Below the pieces are notes generated by a model, which worked only from the letters and a program-made list of their open reading frames with translations, was not told the DNA's origin and made no database searches. A stretch of DNA of 5,271 bases from a bacterium (GTDB lineage: Bacteria; Patescibacteriota; Patescibacteriia; JAACEG01). The position numbers and the translations under genes are program-made. Positions 1 to 5,271 of the stretch are shown here, piece by piece (the stretch's first letter is position 1; each line of letters begins with the position of its first letter). The DNA is taken from positions 1 to 5,271 of the forward strand of contig JALULG010000038.1 of the NCBI GenBank assembly GCA_027040785.1, in the 5' to 3' direction.

Positions 1-1
1 C

Positions 2-505
2 AATATAAAAATATCTTCCCAAGCTCTTTCTTTGTTGATGGAATTAACGAAAAATGATTTATGGAAAATTAAAAACGAGTTTGATAAATTGTTTTATTTT
101 GCAGAAAAAGAAATTACTGAAAAAGATGTAAAAATGATTATTGAAGATTCTTTTGATGAAAAAATTTTTGATTTAATAGATGCTTTGGTTTTAAAAAACA
201 ATAAAGAAGGGTTTAAGTTGTTGGATCAATATCTATCCGAAGGAGTTGAGGTCACTTATATTTTTACAATGTTATTACGCCAATATAGACTTTTAATTTG
301 CGCTAAAGATATTTTGGAAAGAAACCCTTATGCCGAATTAAGGCGCTTTTTAAAAATCCCCTTTTTTGTGGAAACAAAATTAAAAAGCCAAATTAAAGAT
401 TACAGCTTAGATGAATTGAAAAATAAATATAAAAAATTATTAAAAACCGACATTCTTTTGAAAGAAGGATATTTTGATCCGGAAACTTTATTTTTGCAAC
501 TTTAA
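2..505 (+). CDS. holA: DNA polymerase III delta subunit, C-terminal part (5' end outside window)
   Basis: Delta subunit of the clamp loader, which opens the beta sliding clamp and loads it onto primed DNA in the replisome. The frame is open to the left edge, so this is the C-terminal ~167 residues of a protein that usually has about 320-340. The TTG at 32 and ATG at 38 are internal codons, not the true start. Recognisable family features are the LWKIKNEFDKL segment near the left end, the IFDLIDALVLKNNKEGFKLLDQ helix region, the IFTMLLRQYRLL helix, and the C-terminal LLKTDILLKEGYFDPE stretch. These belong to the helical collar domain that holds the clamp-loader pentamer together. The TAA stop lies inside the left arm of a terminator hairpin. 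The gene converges on rpsT, a neighbourhood I recall from Firmicutes too. Family assignment is from remembered motifs, but the C-terminal signature is good. The AAA+-like N-terminal domain cannot be judged. Confidence 0.88.
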   Translation, partial: NIKISSQALSLLMELTKNDLWKIKNEFDKLFYFAEKEITEKDVKMIIEDSFDEKIFDLIDALVLKNNKEGFKLLDQYLSEGVEVTYIFTMLLRQYRLLICAKDILERNPYAELRRFLKIPFFVETKLKSQIKDYSLDELKNKYKKLLKTDILLKEGYFDPETLFLQL

Positions 506-530
506 AACACCTCTTTGGAGGTGTTTTAAA
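501..530. terminator. Bidirectional intrinsic terminator between holA and rpsT
   Basis: A perfect 13-bp inverted repeat, arms 501-513 and 518-530, encloses a 4-nt TTTG loop. The core is ACACCTC/GAGGTGT, flanked by A runs on one side and T runs on the other. The symmetry gives a GC-containing stem followed by U-rich sequence on either strand, so it can end holA (plus) and rpsT (minus). The left arm contains the holA TAA stop (503-505). The right arm ends one base before the rpsT stop (531-533). This is seen directly; termination activity is inferred. Confidence 0.9.
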
Positions 531-803
531 TTATTTTTCTTTTTTAACAATATTATTGAAACGTTTCATTAACCGAGATTTTTTTCTTGCTCCGGTATTT
601 TTTTTAAGAATACCTTTTTGAACAGCTTTATCTATTTTTTTAATGGTTGTTTTAACTTTTTCCTTAGCGTTTTCTTTGCCTTTTTCAATTTCTTTTCTGC
701 TTTTTTTTATTAATGTTTTGATTTCCGCTTTGATAATTTTATTTCTTTGCGCTTTTTTGCGGCTCTGTCTTAACGCTTTTTTTGCTGATTTAGTTATTGG
801 CAT
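531..803 (-). CDS. rpsT: 30S ribosomal protein S20 (bS20)
   Basis: Primary-binding protein of the small ribosomal subunit that contacts 16S rRNA during early 30S assembly. The 90-residue product is very rich in Lys and Arg and almost entirely helical in character. It starts MPITKSAKKALRQSRKKAQRN, close to the usual S20 N-terminus with its SAKK motif. The middle has the conserved-type KTTIKKIDKAVQKGILKKNTGARKKSRL region, matching the family's AAxKGxIHxNxAxRKKSRL pattern. Length is normal (about 85-90). The ATG at 803-801 is the only sensible start. No Shine-Dalgarno sequence precedes it; the upstream bases are A/T-rich. It is transcribed alone from a consensus promoter and ends at a terminator shared with holA. 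No frame damage or unusual feature is seen. Confidence 0.97.
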   Translation of the reverse strand: MPITKSAKKALRQSRKKAQRNKIIKAEIKTLIKKSRKEIEKGKENAKEKVKTTIKKIDKAVQKGILKKNTGARKKSRLMKRFNNIVKKEK

Positions 804-832
804 GGTTGTATAATTACTTAAATTATGAAAGT

Positions 833-860
833 ATTATAGCAAAAAGCAAGAAAATGTCAA
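833..860 (-). promoter_or_regulatory. Consensus sigma70-type promoter of rpsT
   Basis: Reading the minus strand, TTGACA (860-855) is followed by a 16-bp spacer and TATAAT (838-833). Both hexamers match the consensus exactly. Transcription would start near 826, leaving a leader of about 22 nt before the rpsT ATG. The hexamers are seen directly; the start point is inferred. A strong promoter suits a ribosomal protein gene. Confidence 0.85.
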
Positions 861-897
861 GTATTTAAAATTTTTAAAAAGAAAAATCACTTAATCA

Positions 898-926
898 TTG
901 ACTAAAAAGACCTTTTATAGTAATCT
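898..926 (+). promoter_or_regulatory. Probable promoter of the infB-rbfA-nrnA operon
   Basis: TTGACT (898-903, five of six consensus bases) is followed after 17 bp by TAATCT (921-926), a poor -10 with three matches. Transcription from it would begin near 933, about 27 nt before the infB ATG. TATAGT at 916-921 looks better as a -10 but has no -35 at a workable distance. It lies back to back with the rpsT promoter, with 37 bp between the two -35 boxes. No SD-like sequence stands before infB. Confidence 0.45.
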
Positions 927-959
927 AAATAAATCAAAGATAAATTAACAAATAAAATT

Positions 960-2951
960 ATGAATATTTCCGAGTTAGCGCGTAAATTACGTATTTCTCC
1001 TCAAGAATTAAGAAGGATTTTAAATGTTGTCGGAATTGATATCGGTTCCAAAGCTATTAAAATAGACAAAAGACTTGCTAAAAGAGTCTTGAACGAATGG
1101 AGAGATATTTTAAATGATTACAGGAGGATAATTAAAGAGCAGGAAGAACAAGAAAAAAAAGAAAAACAGGAAATAAAAGCGGAAAACAAAGAAATTAAAA
1201 TTCCTTCTTCAATTACGGTTAGAGAATTTGCCGCTCTTTTGGGCATTCCGGTAAATAATTTAATAGAAATTTTAATGAAGAACGGAATTTTTTTGTCTTT
1301 AAACGAAAAGATGGATTATGAAACTTGTGAAATTATCGCTCTTGACTTGGGAGTAAAAACAATAAAAACCGAAAGCAATGAGTCGGAAGATTTGAATAAA
1401 GACGAATATTTATCAGAATTATTATCAAGCCAAGAAACCGAAAATATTAAAAAAAGACCTCCGGTAGTGGTTGTAATGGGGCATGTTGATCATGGAAAAA
1501 CAAAATTACTGGATATTATCAGAAGAACAAATGTTGTTAAAGGTGAAGCGGGCGGTATTACTCAACATATTGGCGCTTATCAGGCAGCCAGAAAAAACAG
1601 GAAAGTTACTTTTATTGATACGCCCGGTCATGAGGCCTTTACAGCTATGCGTTCTCGCGGAGCCAAAATAGCCGACATAGCCATTTTGGTGGTGGCTGCT
1701 GATGACGGGGTAAAACCGCAAACCATTGAGGCGATAAAAATCGCTGAAAAAGCGAATTTACCGTTTGTAGTGGCAATTAACAAAATAGATAAACCGGATG
1801 CCAATCCTGATAAAGTAAAAAAAGAATTGTCGGAAATTGGTGTTGTTCCCGAAGATTGGGGAGGTAAACATGTTTTTGCTTTAATATCGGCTAAAACAGG
1901 AGAAGGAATAAATGAATTGCTGGATATGGTTTTTTTACTTGCTGATATTAACGAAGAAAAGTTAACAGTTGATTTTTCCGGTAAAGCGGTGGGTAGTATT
2001 ATTGAATCACATATTGATAAAGGAGAAGGACAAGTGGCAACGGTTTTGATCCAAAAGGGATCGTTAAAAAAAGGGGATTTGATAAATATAAATCAAACAT
2101 TTGCCGGAAAAATCAGAACAATGAAAGATTATAACGGATTGGAAGTCGAAAAAGCGGAACCGTCCACTCCGGTTAGAATTGCGGGGATGAAATCTTCTGT
2201 TTATGTTGGTGATATTTTGGAAGCCGTGGAAGAAAAAGGAAAGATCAAAAAAACTCACAAAAAAGAAAATAAAATAGATACTTTTATTAAAAAGCAAGAT
2301 GAAGATTTGGGAGAAGATAAAGGCGGAAGAATCAATGTTCTTTTAAAAGTTGATGTTTTGGGATCAATGGAAGTAATAATGGAGAGTTTGGAAAAAATGG
2401 AAAATGATAAAATTATCATAAGAGTTATTAACAGAGGTTTGGGGAATATAACTGAGGCCGATGTTTTGCAGACCGAAGGGATTATAAACAATCAGCATAA
2501 AAACAGTCGGACCATATTGGTGGGATTTAATACCAAAATAACGTCCGGAGCGGAAATTTTGGCAAAAGAGAAAAAAATTGACATTAAATTATACAATGTT
2601 ATTTATAATTTATTTGATGATGTTGAAAAATTAATCAAAGAAATAGTTAAGCCGGAGATATCTATTGTTGAATTGGGTGAAGTTCAAGTTTTGAAAATTT
2701 TTAAAACCGACAAAAAATCTATGGTTATCGGAGGTAAAGTTCTTAAAGGAAAAGTGGAAAAAGGATTGTTTGCTGAAGTTAGAAAAAACAATAAAATTAT
2801 CACTAAAGGTAAGATAGTCAATTTGCAATCAGGTAAGCAAGAAGTTGATTTGGTAAAAAGTGGTGAAGAATGTGGATTGTTGTATGAGGGTGATCCGATT
2901 GTCAAAGAAAACGATACTTTGATTATTTTTAAAGAGGAAGAAAAAAAATAA
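960..2951 (+). CDS. infB: Translation initiation factor IF-2
   Basis: GTPase that brings fMet-tRNA to the 30S subunit and promotes 50S joining in the cytoplasm. Two IF2_N-like modules come first (about residues 1-50 and 80-137), joined by a charged Lys/Glu linker. The G domain follows: G1 GHVDHGKT (174-181), the GGITQHIGAY switch I region (198-207), G3 DTPGH (220-224), G4 NKID (274-277) and G5 SAK (310-312). Domain II spans about 340-430. A short charged linker then leads to domain III (KVDVLGSMEVIMESLEK, from about 465). The C-terminal tRNA-binding domain includes the ECGLLYEG segment. At 663 residues it is compact beside IF2 proteins that carry long N-terminal extensions, but all core domains are present. 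The ATG at 960 begins a normal IF2_N sequence (MNISELARKL) and has no SD. It is first gene of the operon, with rbfA starting 1 bp after its stop. Confidence 0.97.
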   Translation: MNISELARKLRISPQELRRILNVVGIDIGSKAIKIDKRLAKRVLNEWRDILNDYRRIIKEQEEQEKKEKQEIKAENKEIKIPSSITVREFAALLGIPVNNLIEILMKNGIFLSLNEKMDYETCEIIALDLGVKTIKTESNESEDLNKDEYLSELLSSQETENIKKRPPVVVVMGHVDHGKTKLLDIIRRTNVVKGEAGGITQHIGAYQAARKNRKVTFIDTPGHEAFTAMRSRGAKIADIAILVVAADDGVKPQTIEAIKIAEKANLPFVVAINKIDKPDANPDKVKKELSEIGVVPEDWGGKHVFALISAKTGEGINELLDMVFLLADINEEKLTVDFSGKAVGSIIESHIDKGEGQVATVLIQKGSLKKGDLININQTFAGKIRTMKDYNGLEVEKAEPSTPVRIAGMKSSVYVGDILEAVEEKGKIKKTHKKENKIDTFIKKQDEDLGEDKGGRINVLLKVDVLGSMEVIMESLEKMENDKIIIRVINRGLGNITEADVLQTEGIINNQHKNSRTILVGFNTKITSGAEILAKEKKIDIKLYNVIYNLFDDVEKLIKEIVKPEISIVELGEVQVLKIFKTDKKSMVIGGKVLKGKVEKGLFAEVRKNNKIITKGKIVNLQSGKQEVDLVKSGEECGLLYEGDPIVKENDTLIIFKEEEKK

Positions 2952-2952
2952 T

Positions 2953-3267
2953 ATGTCAAAAAAAAGAAAACAGTCAAATGAATTGTTAAGACAAGAATTG
3001 AGCGATTTGATTTTCAGGAAAATTGACTTTCCAAAAGGTTGTTTGGTGACTGTTATCAGAACGGAAATTGATAAAGAATATAAAACTTTATTTGTTTATT
3101 TAAGCGTTTTACCCAATCAATTTACCGGAAAAGTTTTAAAAATTTTAAATAAAAAGTCAGGTTTTTTAACTCATTTGTTATCCAAAAAATTAACTTATAA
3201 AAATATTCCAAAATTTAAATTTTTACTGGAAAATGTCAGCGAGTATTATAATGAATATGATCTATAA
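2953..3267 (+). CDS. rbfA: Ribosome-binding factor A
   Basis: Small KH-fold protein that binds immature 30S subunits and helps 16S rRNA 5'-end maturation, notably during cold stress. The 104-residue product fits the family length. It begins MSKKRKQSNELLRQELSDLI, the usual basic start and first helix. The strand pattern VTVIRTEIDKEYKTLFVYLSVL corresponds to the family's VTxVxxSxDLxxAxVYxSVL. Near the end, HLLSKKLTYKNIPKFKF matches the lrxxPxLxF signature. The start is 1 bp after the infB stop, so translational coupling is likely. A purine-rich GAGGAAG lies at 2934-2940, but GAGG ends 15 nt before the ATG, too far for a standard SD. The 3' end overlaps the next gene. Sequence conservation in this family is modest, but operon position after infB supports the call. 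Confidence 0.92.
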   Translation: MSKKRKQSNELLRQELSDLIFRKIDFPKGCLVTVIRTEIDKEYKTLFVYLSVLPNQFTGKVLKILNKKSGFLTHLLSKKLTYKNIPKFKFLLENVSEYYNEYDL

Positions 3268-4210
3268 AGAAATTCAAAATACTATTGAAAATGCGCAAAA
3301 TATTTTGCTTACCGCTCATGAAAAACCGGATGGAGACGCTTTGGGGTCTGTTTTTGCCATAAGTTCATATTTAAAGCATTTAGATAAAAATTTTAGAATT
3401 TTTTTGAAAAATTATAATAATTATTATGATCATTTATCTTTTTTAAATTTTGATATTTTAGAGGAAAACAATGTTTTTTGGAAAAAAATCGATTTAATTA
3501 TTTCTTTGGATTCCAGTGATCTTTTGAGGACAGGATTGGAAGATGTTGACAAAGAAATAATTAAAAATGTTCCGATTATTAACATTGATCATCATAAATC
3601 CAATGAGGGGTTTGGTTTTTTAAATTTGATTGATCCCAAGGCCTCTTCAACAACGGTTATATTAAATAATTTTTTTAAAAAAATAAATTTTAATTTTGAT
3701 GCAAAAACGGCCACCGGATTGTTGTTGGGGGTTTTAACCGATACGGATAATTTTTCCAACAAAGGCACTAATTTGGAATCTTTTAAAGTGGCCAGCGAAT
3801 TATTGAAAAAAGGAGCTAATATCGCCAAAATAAATTATTCCAACAAAAAGGATGACAATGAGACTTTGAAATTTTTGGGAAATGTTTTTCAAAAATTGGA
3901 AAAAAATGATAAAATGAAAATCGCTTATACGGTTATCTCGAAAAATGAAATGGAAAGAGCGGAAAAAAACGGTCTGACTGATAAAATAGAAACTTTACCG
4001 AATTTTTTTAACAATCTTGACGATTCAAATATTGCAATGGTTTTAAAAGAAAAAGATGATTATGTTAAGGTAAGCTTAAGGTCAACCAAAAACGATATAG
4101 ATGTTTCCAGAATTGCTAAATGGTTTGGTGGCGGAGGTCATAAGGGGGCGGCCGGTTTTGCCATAAAAGGTAGTTTGTTAAAAACCAAAAAAGGATGGAG
4201 AATTGTTTAA
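3251..4210 (+). CDS. nrnA: DHH/DHHA1 phosphoesterase, NrnA-type (oligoribonuclease / pAp phosphatase)
   Basis: Predicted Mn-dependent phosphoesterase that degrades very short RNA oligonucleotides and, in many members, dephosphorylates pAp. All DHH landmarks are visible, numbered from the chosen start: HEKPDGDALGS (23-33), SLDSSD (85-90), the signature DHH in NIDHHKSN (111-118), and GVLTDTDNF (160-168). The DHHA1 domain carries FGGGGHKGAAGF (292-303), the substrate-binding glycine loop. At 319 residues it matches single-domain-pair NrnA rather than longer RecJ. I chose ATG 3251 because MNMIYKEIQ places the first helix as in the family. ATG 3257 is as plausible, and ATG 3233 would add MSASII with a 35-bp overlap into rbfA. 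None has a clear SD, so coupling to rbfA translation is likely. The order infB-rbfA-DHH is also known from Actinobacteria. Which substrate dominates (nanoRNA, pAp or cyclic dinucleotide products) cannot be told from sequence. Confidence 0.9.
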   Translation: MNMIYKEIQNTIENAQNILLTAHEKPDGDALGSVFAISSYLKHLDKNFRIFLKNYNNYYDHLSFLNFDILEENNVFWKKIDLIISLDSSDLLRTGLEDVDKEIIKNVPIINIDHHKSNEGFGFLNLIDPKASSTTVILNNFFKKINFNFDAKTATGLLLGVLTDTDNFSNKGTNLESFKVASELLKKGANIAKINYSNKKDDNETLKFLGNVFQKLEKNDKMKIAYTVISKNEMERAEKNGLTDKIETLPNFFNNLDDSNIAMVLKEKDDYVKVSLRSTKNDIDVSRIAKWFGGGGHKGAAGFAIKGSLLKTKKGWRIV

Positions 4211-4214
4211 TCTC

Positions 4215-4243
4215 TTGACTTTCGGCTTTGAAAATGGGAAAAT
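4215..4243 (+). promoter_or_regulatory. Probable promoter of clpP (extended -10)
   Basis: TTGACT (4215-4220) is followed after 17 bp by GAAAAT (4238-4243, four of six matches). TG at 4235-4236 sits one base before the -10, as in extended -10 promoters. Transcription would start near 4250, about 25 nt before the clpP ATG. No terminator hairpin separates nrnA from this site, so read-through from the operon may also supply clpP. Confidence 0.5.
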
Positions 4244-4274
4244 AAAAATATAAATTAATAAATATTATATATTT

Positions 4275-4850
4275 ATGCATTTAATACCAACAGTTGTGGA
4301 AAAATCTCATTTTGGCGAAAGAGCCTATGATATTTATTCTCGTCTTTTAAAAGATAGAATAATTTTTTTGGGAGCGCCGATTGATGACGCGGTAGCCAAT
4401 ACGGTAATCGCTCAACTTTTATTTTTGGAAAGTGAAAACAAAAATAAAGATATTAAGCTTTATATAAACAGTCCCGGGGGATCGGTAAGTGCTGGTTTGG
4501 CTATTTATGATACAATGAGATATGTTAAGCCGGATATTTCAACTATTTGTATCGGGTCGGCAGCTTCAATGGGAGCGTTTTTATTAGCGGCCGGAACCAA
4601 AGGGAAAAGATTTGCTTTGCCGAATTCCAGTATTATGATACATCAAATTATGGGTGGCGCCGAAGGACAAGCCACTGATATTAAAATAAGAGCAACTCAT
4701 ATTTTGCAATTAAAACATAGATTAAATCAAATTTTAACCAAACATACCGGGCAAAGTATAGAAAAAATTGAAAAAGACACTGAAAGGGATTATTATATGA
4801 CTCCTCAAGAAGCCAAAAGATATGGCATTATTGATAAAATTGTTAAGTAA
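4275..4850 (+). CDS. clpP: ATP-dependent Clp protease proteolytic subunit
   Basis: Serine peptidase (family S14) that forms the tetradecameric barrel of the Clp protease. AAA+ partners such as ClpX or ClpC feed it unfolded proteins in the cytoplasm. The 191-residue product has the full catalytic triad: Ser98 in GSAASMGAF, His123 in MIHQ and Asp172 in ERDYYMT. Other hallmarks are the start IPTVVEKSHFGERAYDIYSRLL, INSPGGSVSAGLAIYDTM (64-81, oxyanion-hole glycines) and the handle-helix segment around 130-155. The triad numbers equal those of mature ClpP elsewhere, so there is little or no propeptide. The ATG at 4275 (MHLIPTVVE) is preceded by a pure A/T stretch without SD. It lies 64 bp after nrnA with its own likely promoter. 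No partner ATPase is in the window. The product appears intact and active. Confidence 0.98.
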   Translation: MHLIPTVVEKSHFGERAYDIYSRLLKDRIIFLGAPIDDAVANTVIAQLLFLESENKNKDIKLYINSPGGSVSAGLAIYDTMRYVKPDISTICIGSAASMGAFLLAAGTKGKRFALPNSSIMIHQIMGGAEGQATDIKIRATHILQLKHRLNQILTKHTGQSIEKIEKDTERDYYMTPQEAKRYGIIDKIVK

Positions 4851-4911
4851 TTAAAATTTATTTTTTTTTGTTAAAAGTTAATGGCAAGAGGTAAGTTTTA
4901 ATTATTAAAGA

Positions 4912-5049
4912 TTGGAAAGCTATCAATACAAAGAGAGGAACGAAAGTGTTTTTTAAGTATAAATAATCAAATTAAATATTTTTAAATTTAAAATTTTAAA
5001 AACAGAAAAACTTTATGATGGTTTTGTTAATGTATTGATGGCCCTCTAA
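4912..5049. repeat. Long-range imperfect inverted repeat upstream of rny (possible structured RNA)
   Basis: Bases 4919-4930 (GCTATCAATACA) pair with 5031-5042 (TGTATTGATGGC) over 12 positions, one of them G-U in RNA. Beyond a 2x2 AA/CC internal loop, 4912-4916 pairs with 5045-5049. Inside, 4943-4947 pairs with 5010-5014 and, after one mismatch, 4949-4953 with 5004-5008. The result is a long arm with a central asymmetric bubble. The right arm ends 14 bases before the rny ATG. The complementarity is seen directly. Whether it is transcribed and folded is unknown, and AT-rich DNA gives such pairing by chance fairly often. Options are an rny leader structure, a small RNA, or coincidence. Confidence 0.3.
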
Positions 5050-5052
5050 AAT
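5024..5052 (+). promoter_or_regulatory. Candidate promoter of rny
   Basis: TTGTTA (5024-5029, four of six) is followed after 17 bp by TAAAAT (5047-5052, five of six). The predicted start near 5059 would leave only about 5 nt before the rny ATG, giving a nearly leaderless mRNA. The other candidate promoters here give leaders of 22-27 nt, so this one may be wrong or may coexist with read-through from clpP. Confidence 0.35.
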
Positions 5053-5063
5053 TAGATAAAAAT

Positions 5064-5271
5064 ATGATGGAAATTTTGTATTTGGGATTTGGTATTTTTA
5101 CCGGAATAACCGTTGGTTATTTGTTACGTAGAACGGTTTTGTTAAAAAAAGCCGATGAAGCTGAGAAAAAAGCCAGAGAATTGCTTTTTAAAGCTGAAGA
5201 AAAGCAAAAGAAAATTCTTTTGTCAGCTAGGGATAAATCCATAAAAATTATAGACGAGGCTAAAAAAGAAG
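5064..5271 (+). CDS. rny: Ribonuclease Y, N-terminal part (3' end outside window)
   Basis: Membrane-anchored endoribonuclease that starts mRNA decay in many bacteria. Only the first 69 residues are present. A hydrophobic segment (MMEILYLGFGIFTGITVGYLL, about residues 3-21) is followed by RR and then a long charged heptad-like helix rich in Lys, Glu and Ala (KKADEAEKKARELLFKAEE onward). That layout, a single N-terminal anchor leading directly into a coiled coil with repeated EA/KA units, is typical of RNase Y. The KH and HD domains that carry RNA binding and catalysis are beyond the window. Two ATGs stand in tandem (5064 and 5067); neither has an SD. An anchored coiled-coil protein of another kind, such as an ATP synthase b-like subunit, is the main alternative. 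Residues such as KAxEKxxKIL and DEAKKE favour RNase Y. Confidence 0.75.
   Translation, partial: MMEILYLGFGIFTGITVGYLLRRTVLLKKADEAEKKARELLFKAEEKQKKILLSARDKSIKIIDEAKKE

Larger units (their letters stand above)
4851..5063. other. 213-bp intergenic spacer between clpP and rny
   Basis: Very AT-rich spacer with no convincing gene. It holds a nine-T run (4861-4869) with no GC-bearing hairpin before it, so a clpP terminator is not clear. Two tiny reading frames with ATG starts occur: MARGKF (4881-4901) and MMVLLMY (5015-5038). Neither has an SD or a recognisable family. A long-range inverted repeat and a candidate rny promoter lie in the second half, listed separately. I saw no tRNA, CRISPR repeat or known riboswitch motif. 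Confidence 0.6.

Noticed and set aside
32..34. TTG as the start of holA
   Set aside because: The frame stays open to the window edge and the product begins in the middle of the delta subunit, so this is an internal leucine codon.
1506..2977. Several reading frames antisense to infB (for example 1506-1721, 2064-2297, 2255-2491, 2684-2977) and a plus-strand frame at 1483-1671
   Set aside because: All lie inside the well-supported infB frame (one runs slightly past its end), have low-complexity Phe/Ser/Leu-rich products expected from the complement of Lys/Glu-rich coding DNA, and show no family motif.
3592..3828. Reading frame antisense to nrnA
   Set aside because: It is a shadow of the DHH gene, with no start signal or recognisable domain.
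4848..4869. Intrinsic terminator after clpP
   Set aside because: A nine-T run exists, but the sequence before it forms only a very weak A/T hairpin, so I did not list it as a terminator.
4881..5063. tRNA, SRP RNA, RNase P RNA or tmRNA in the clpP-rny spacer
   Set aside because: No T-loop GGTTCGA-like sequence, CCA end, GGAAG-type SRP loop or other conserved core was found. Only the generic hairpin is supported.
1..5271. CRISPR array, insertion sequence, phage, defence or other novel multi-gene system
   Set aside because: No regularly spaced repeats, transposase motifs, terminal repeats with target duplications or unknown large ORFs were seen. All substantial genes are familiar housekeeping families.

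Overview
The window is strongly AT-rich bacterial chromosome carrying housekeeping genes, with no sign of mobile or accessory DNA. Reading frames follow the standard bacterial code. Every tryptophan codon I checked is TGG, no gene needs an in-frame TGA, and all six visible stop codons are TAA. The AT bias, compact proteins, short gaps and starts without a clear Shine-Dalgarno site would fit a small-genome lineage such as Patescibacteria/CPR. That placement is an inference: no rRNA or lineage-specific marker is present.

Left part (1-959). The C-terminal half of holA (DNA polymerase III delta subunit) enters from the left and runs into a strong hairpin. That hairpin also ends rpsT (ribosomal protein S20), which comes from the opposite strand. 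rpsT has an exact-consensus promoter (TTGACA, 16 bp, TATAAT on the minus strand). It lies in a 156-bp divergent spacer that also holds a weaker forward promoter for infB.

Middle (960-4210). infB (translation initiation factor IF2), rbfA (30S maturation factor) and a DHH/DHHA1 phosphoesterase of the NrnA type form a tight operon. There is 1 bp between the first two genes, and the last two overlap. The order infB-rbfA-DHH is also known from other bacteria such as Actinobacteria. It links 30S assembly and initiation with turnover of short RNA fragments.

Right part (4211-5271). clpP (ATP-dependent protease subunit, complete Ser-His-Asp triad) follows a 64-bp gap with its own likely promoter. A 213-bp spacer then precedes the 5' end of rny (ribonuclease Y), which is cut by the window end. 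This spacer has no convincing gene. It does contain a long-range inverted repeat that could form an imperfect RNA hairpin just upstream of rny, and this is the only unexplained structure of note.

Together the genes cover ribosome assembly and initiation (rpsT, infB, rbfA), RNA decay (nrnA, rny), proteolysis (clpP) and replication (holA). I see no previously undescribed multi-gene system here.
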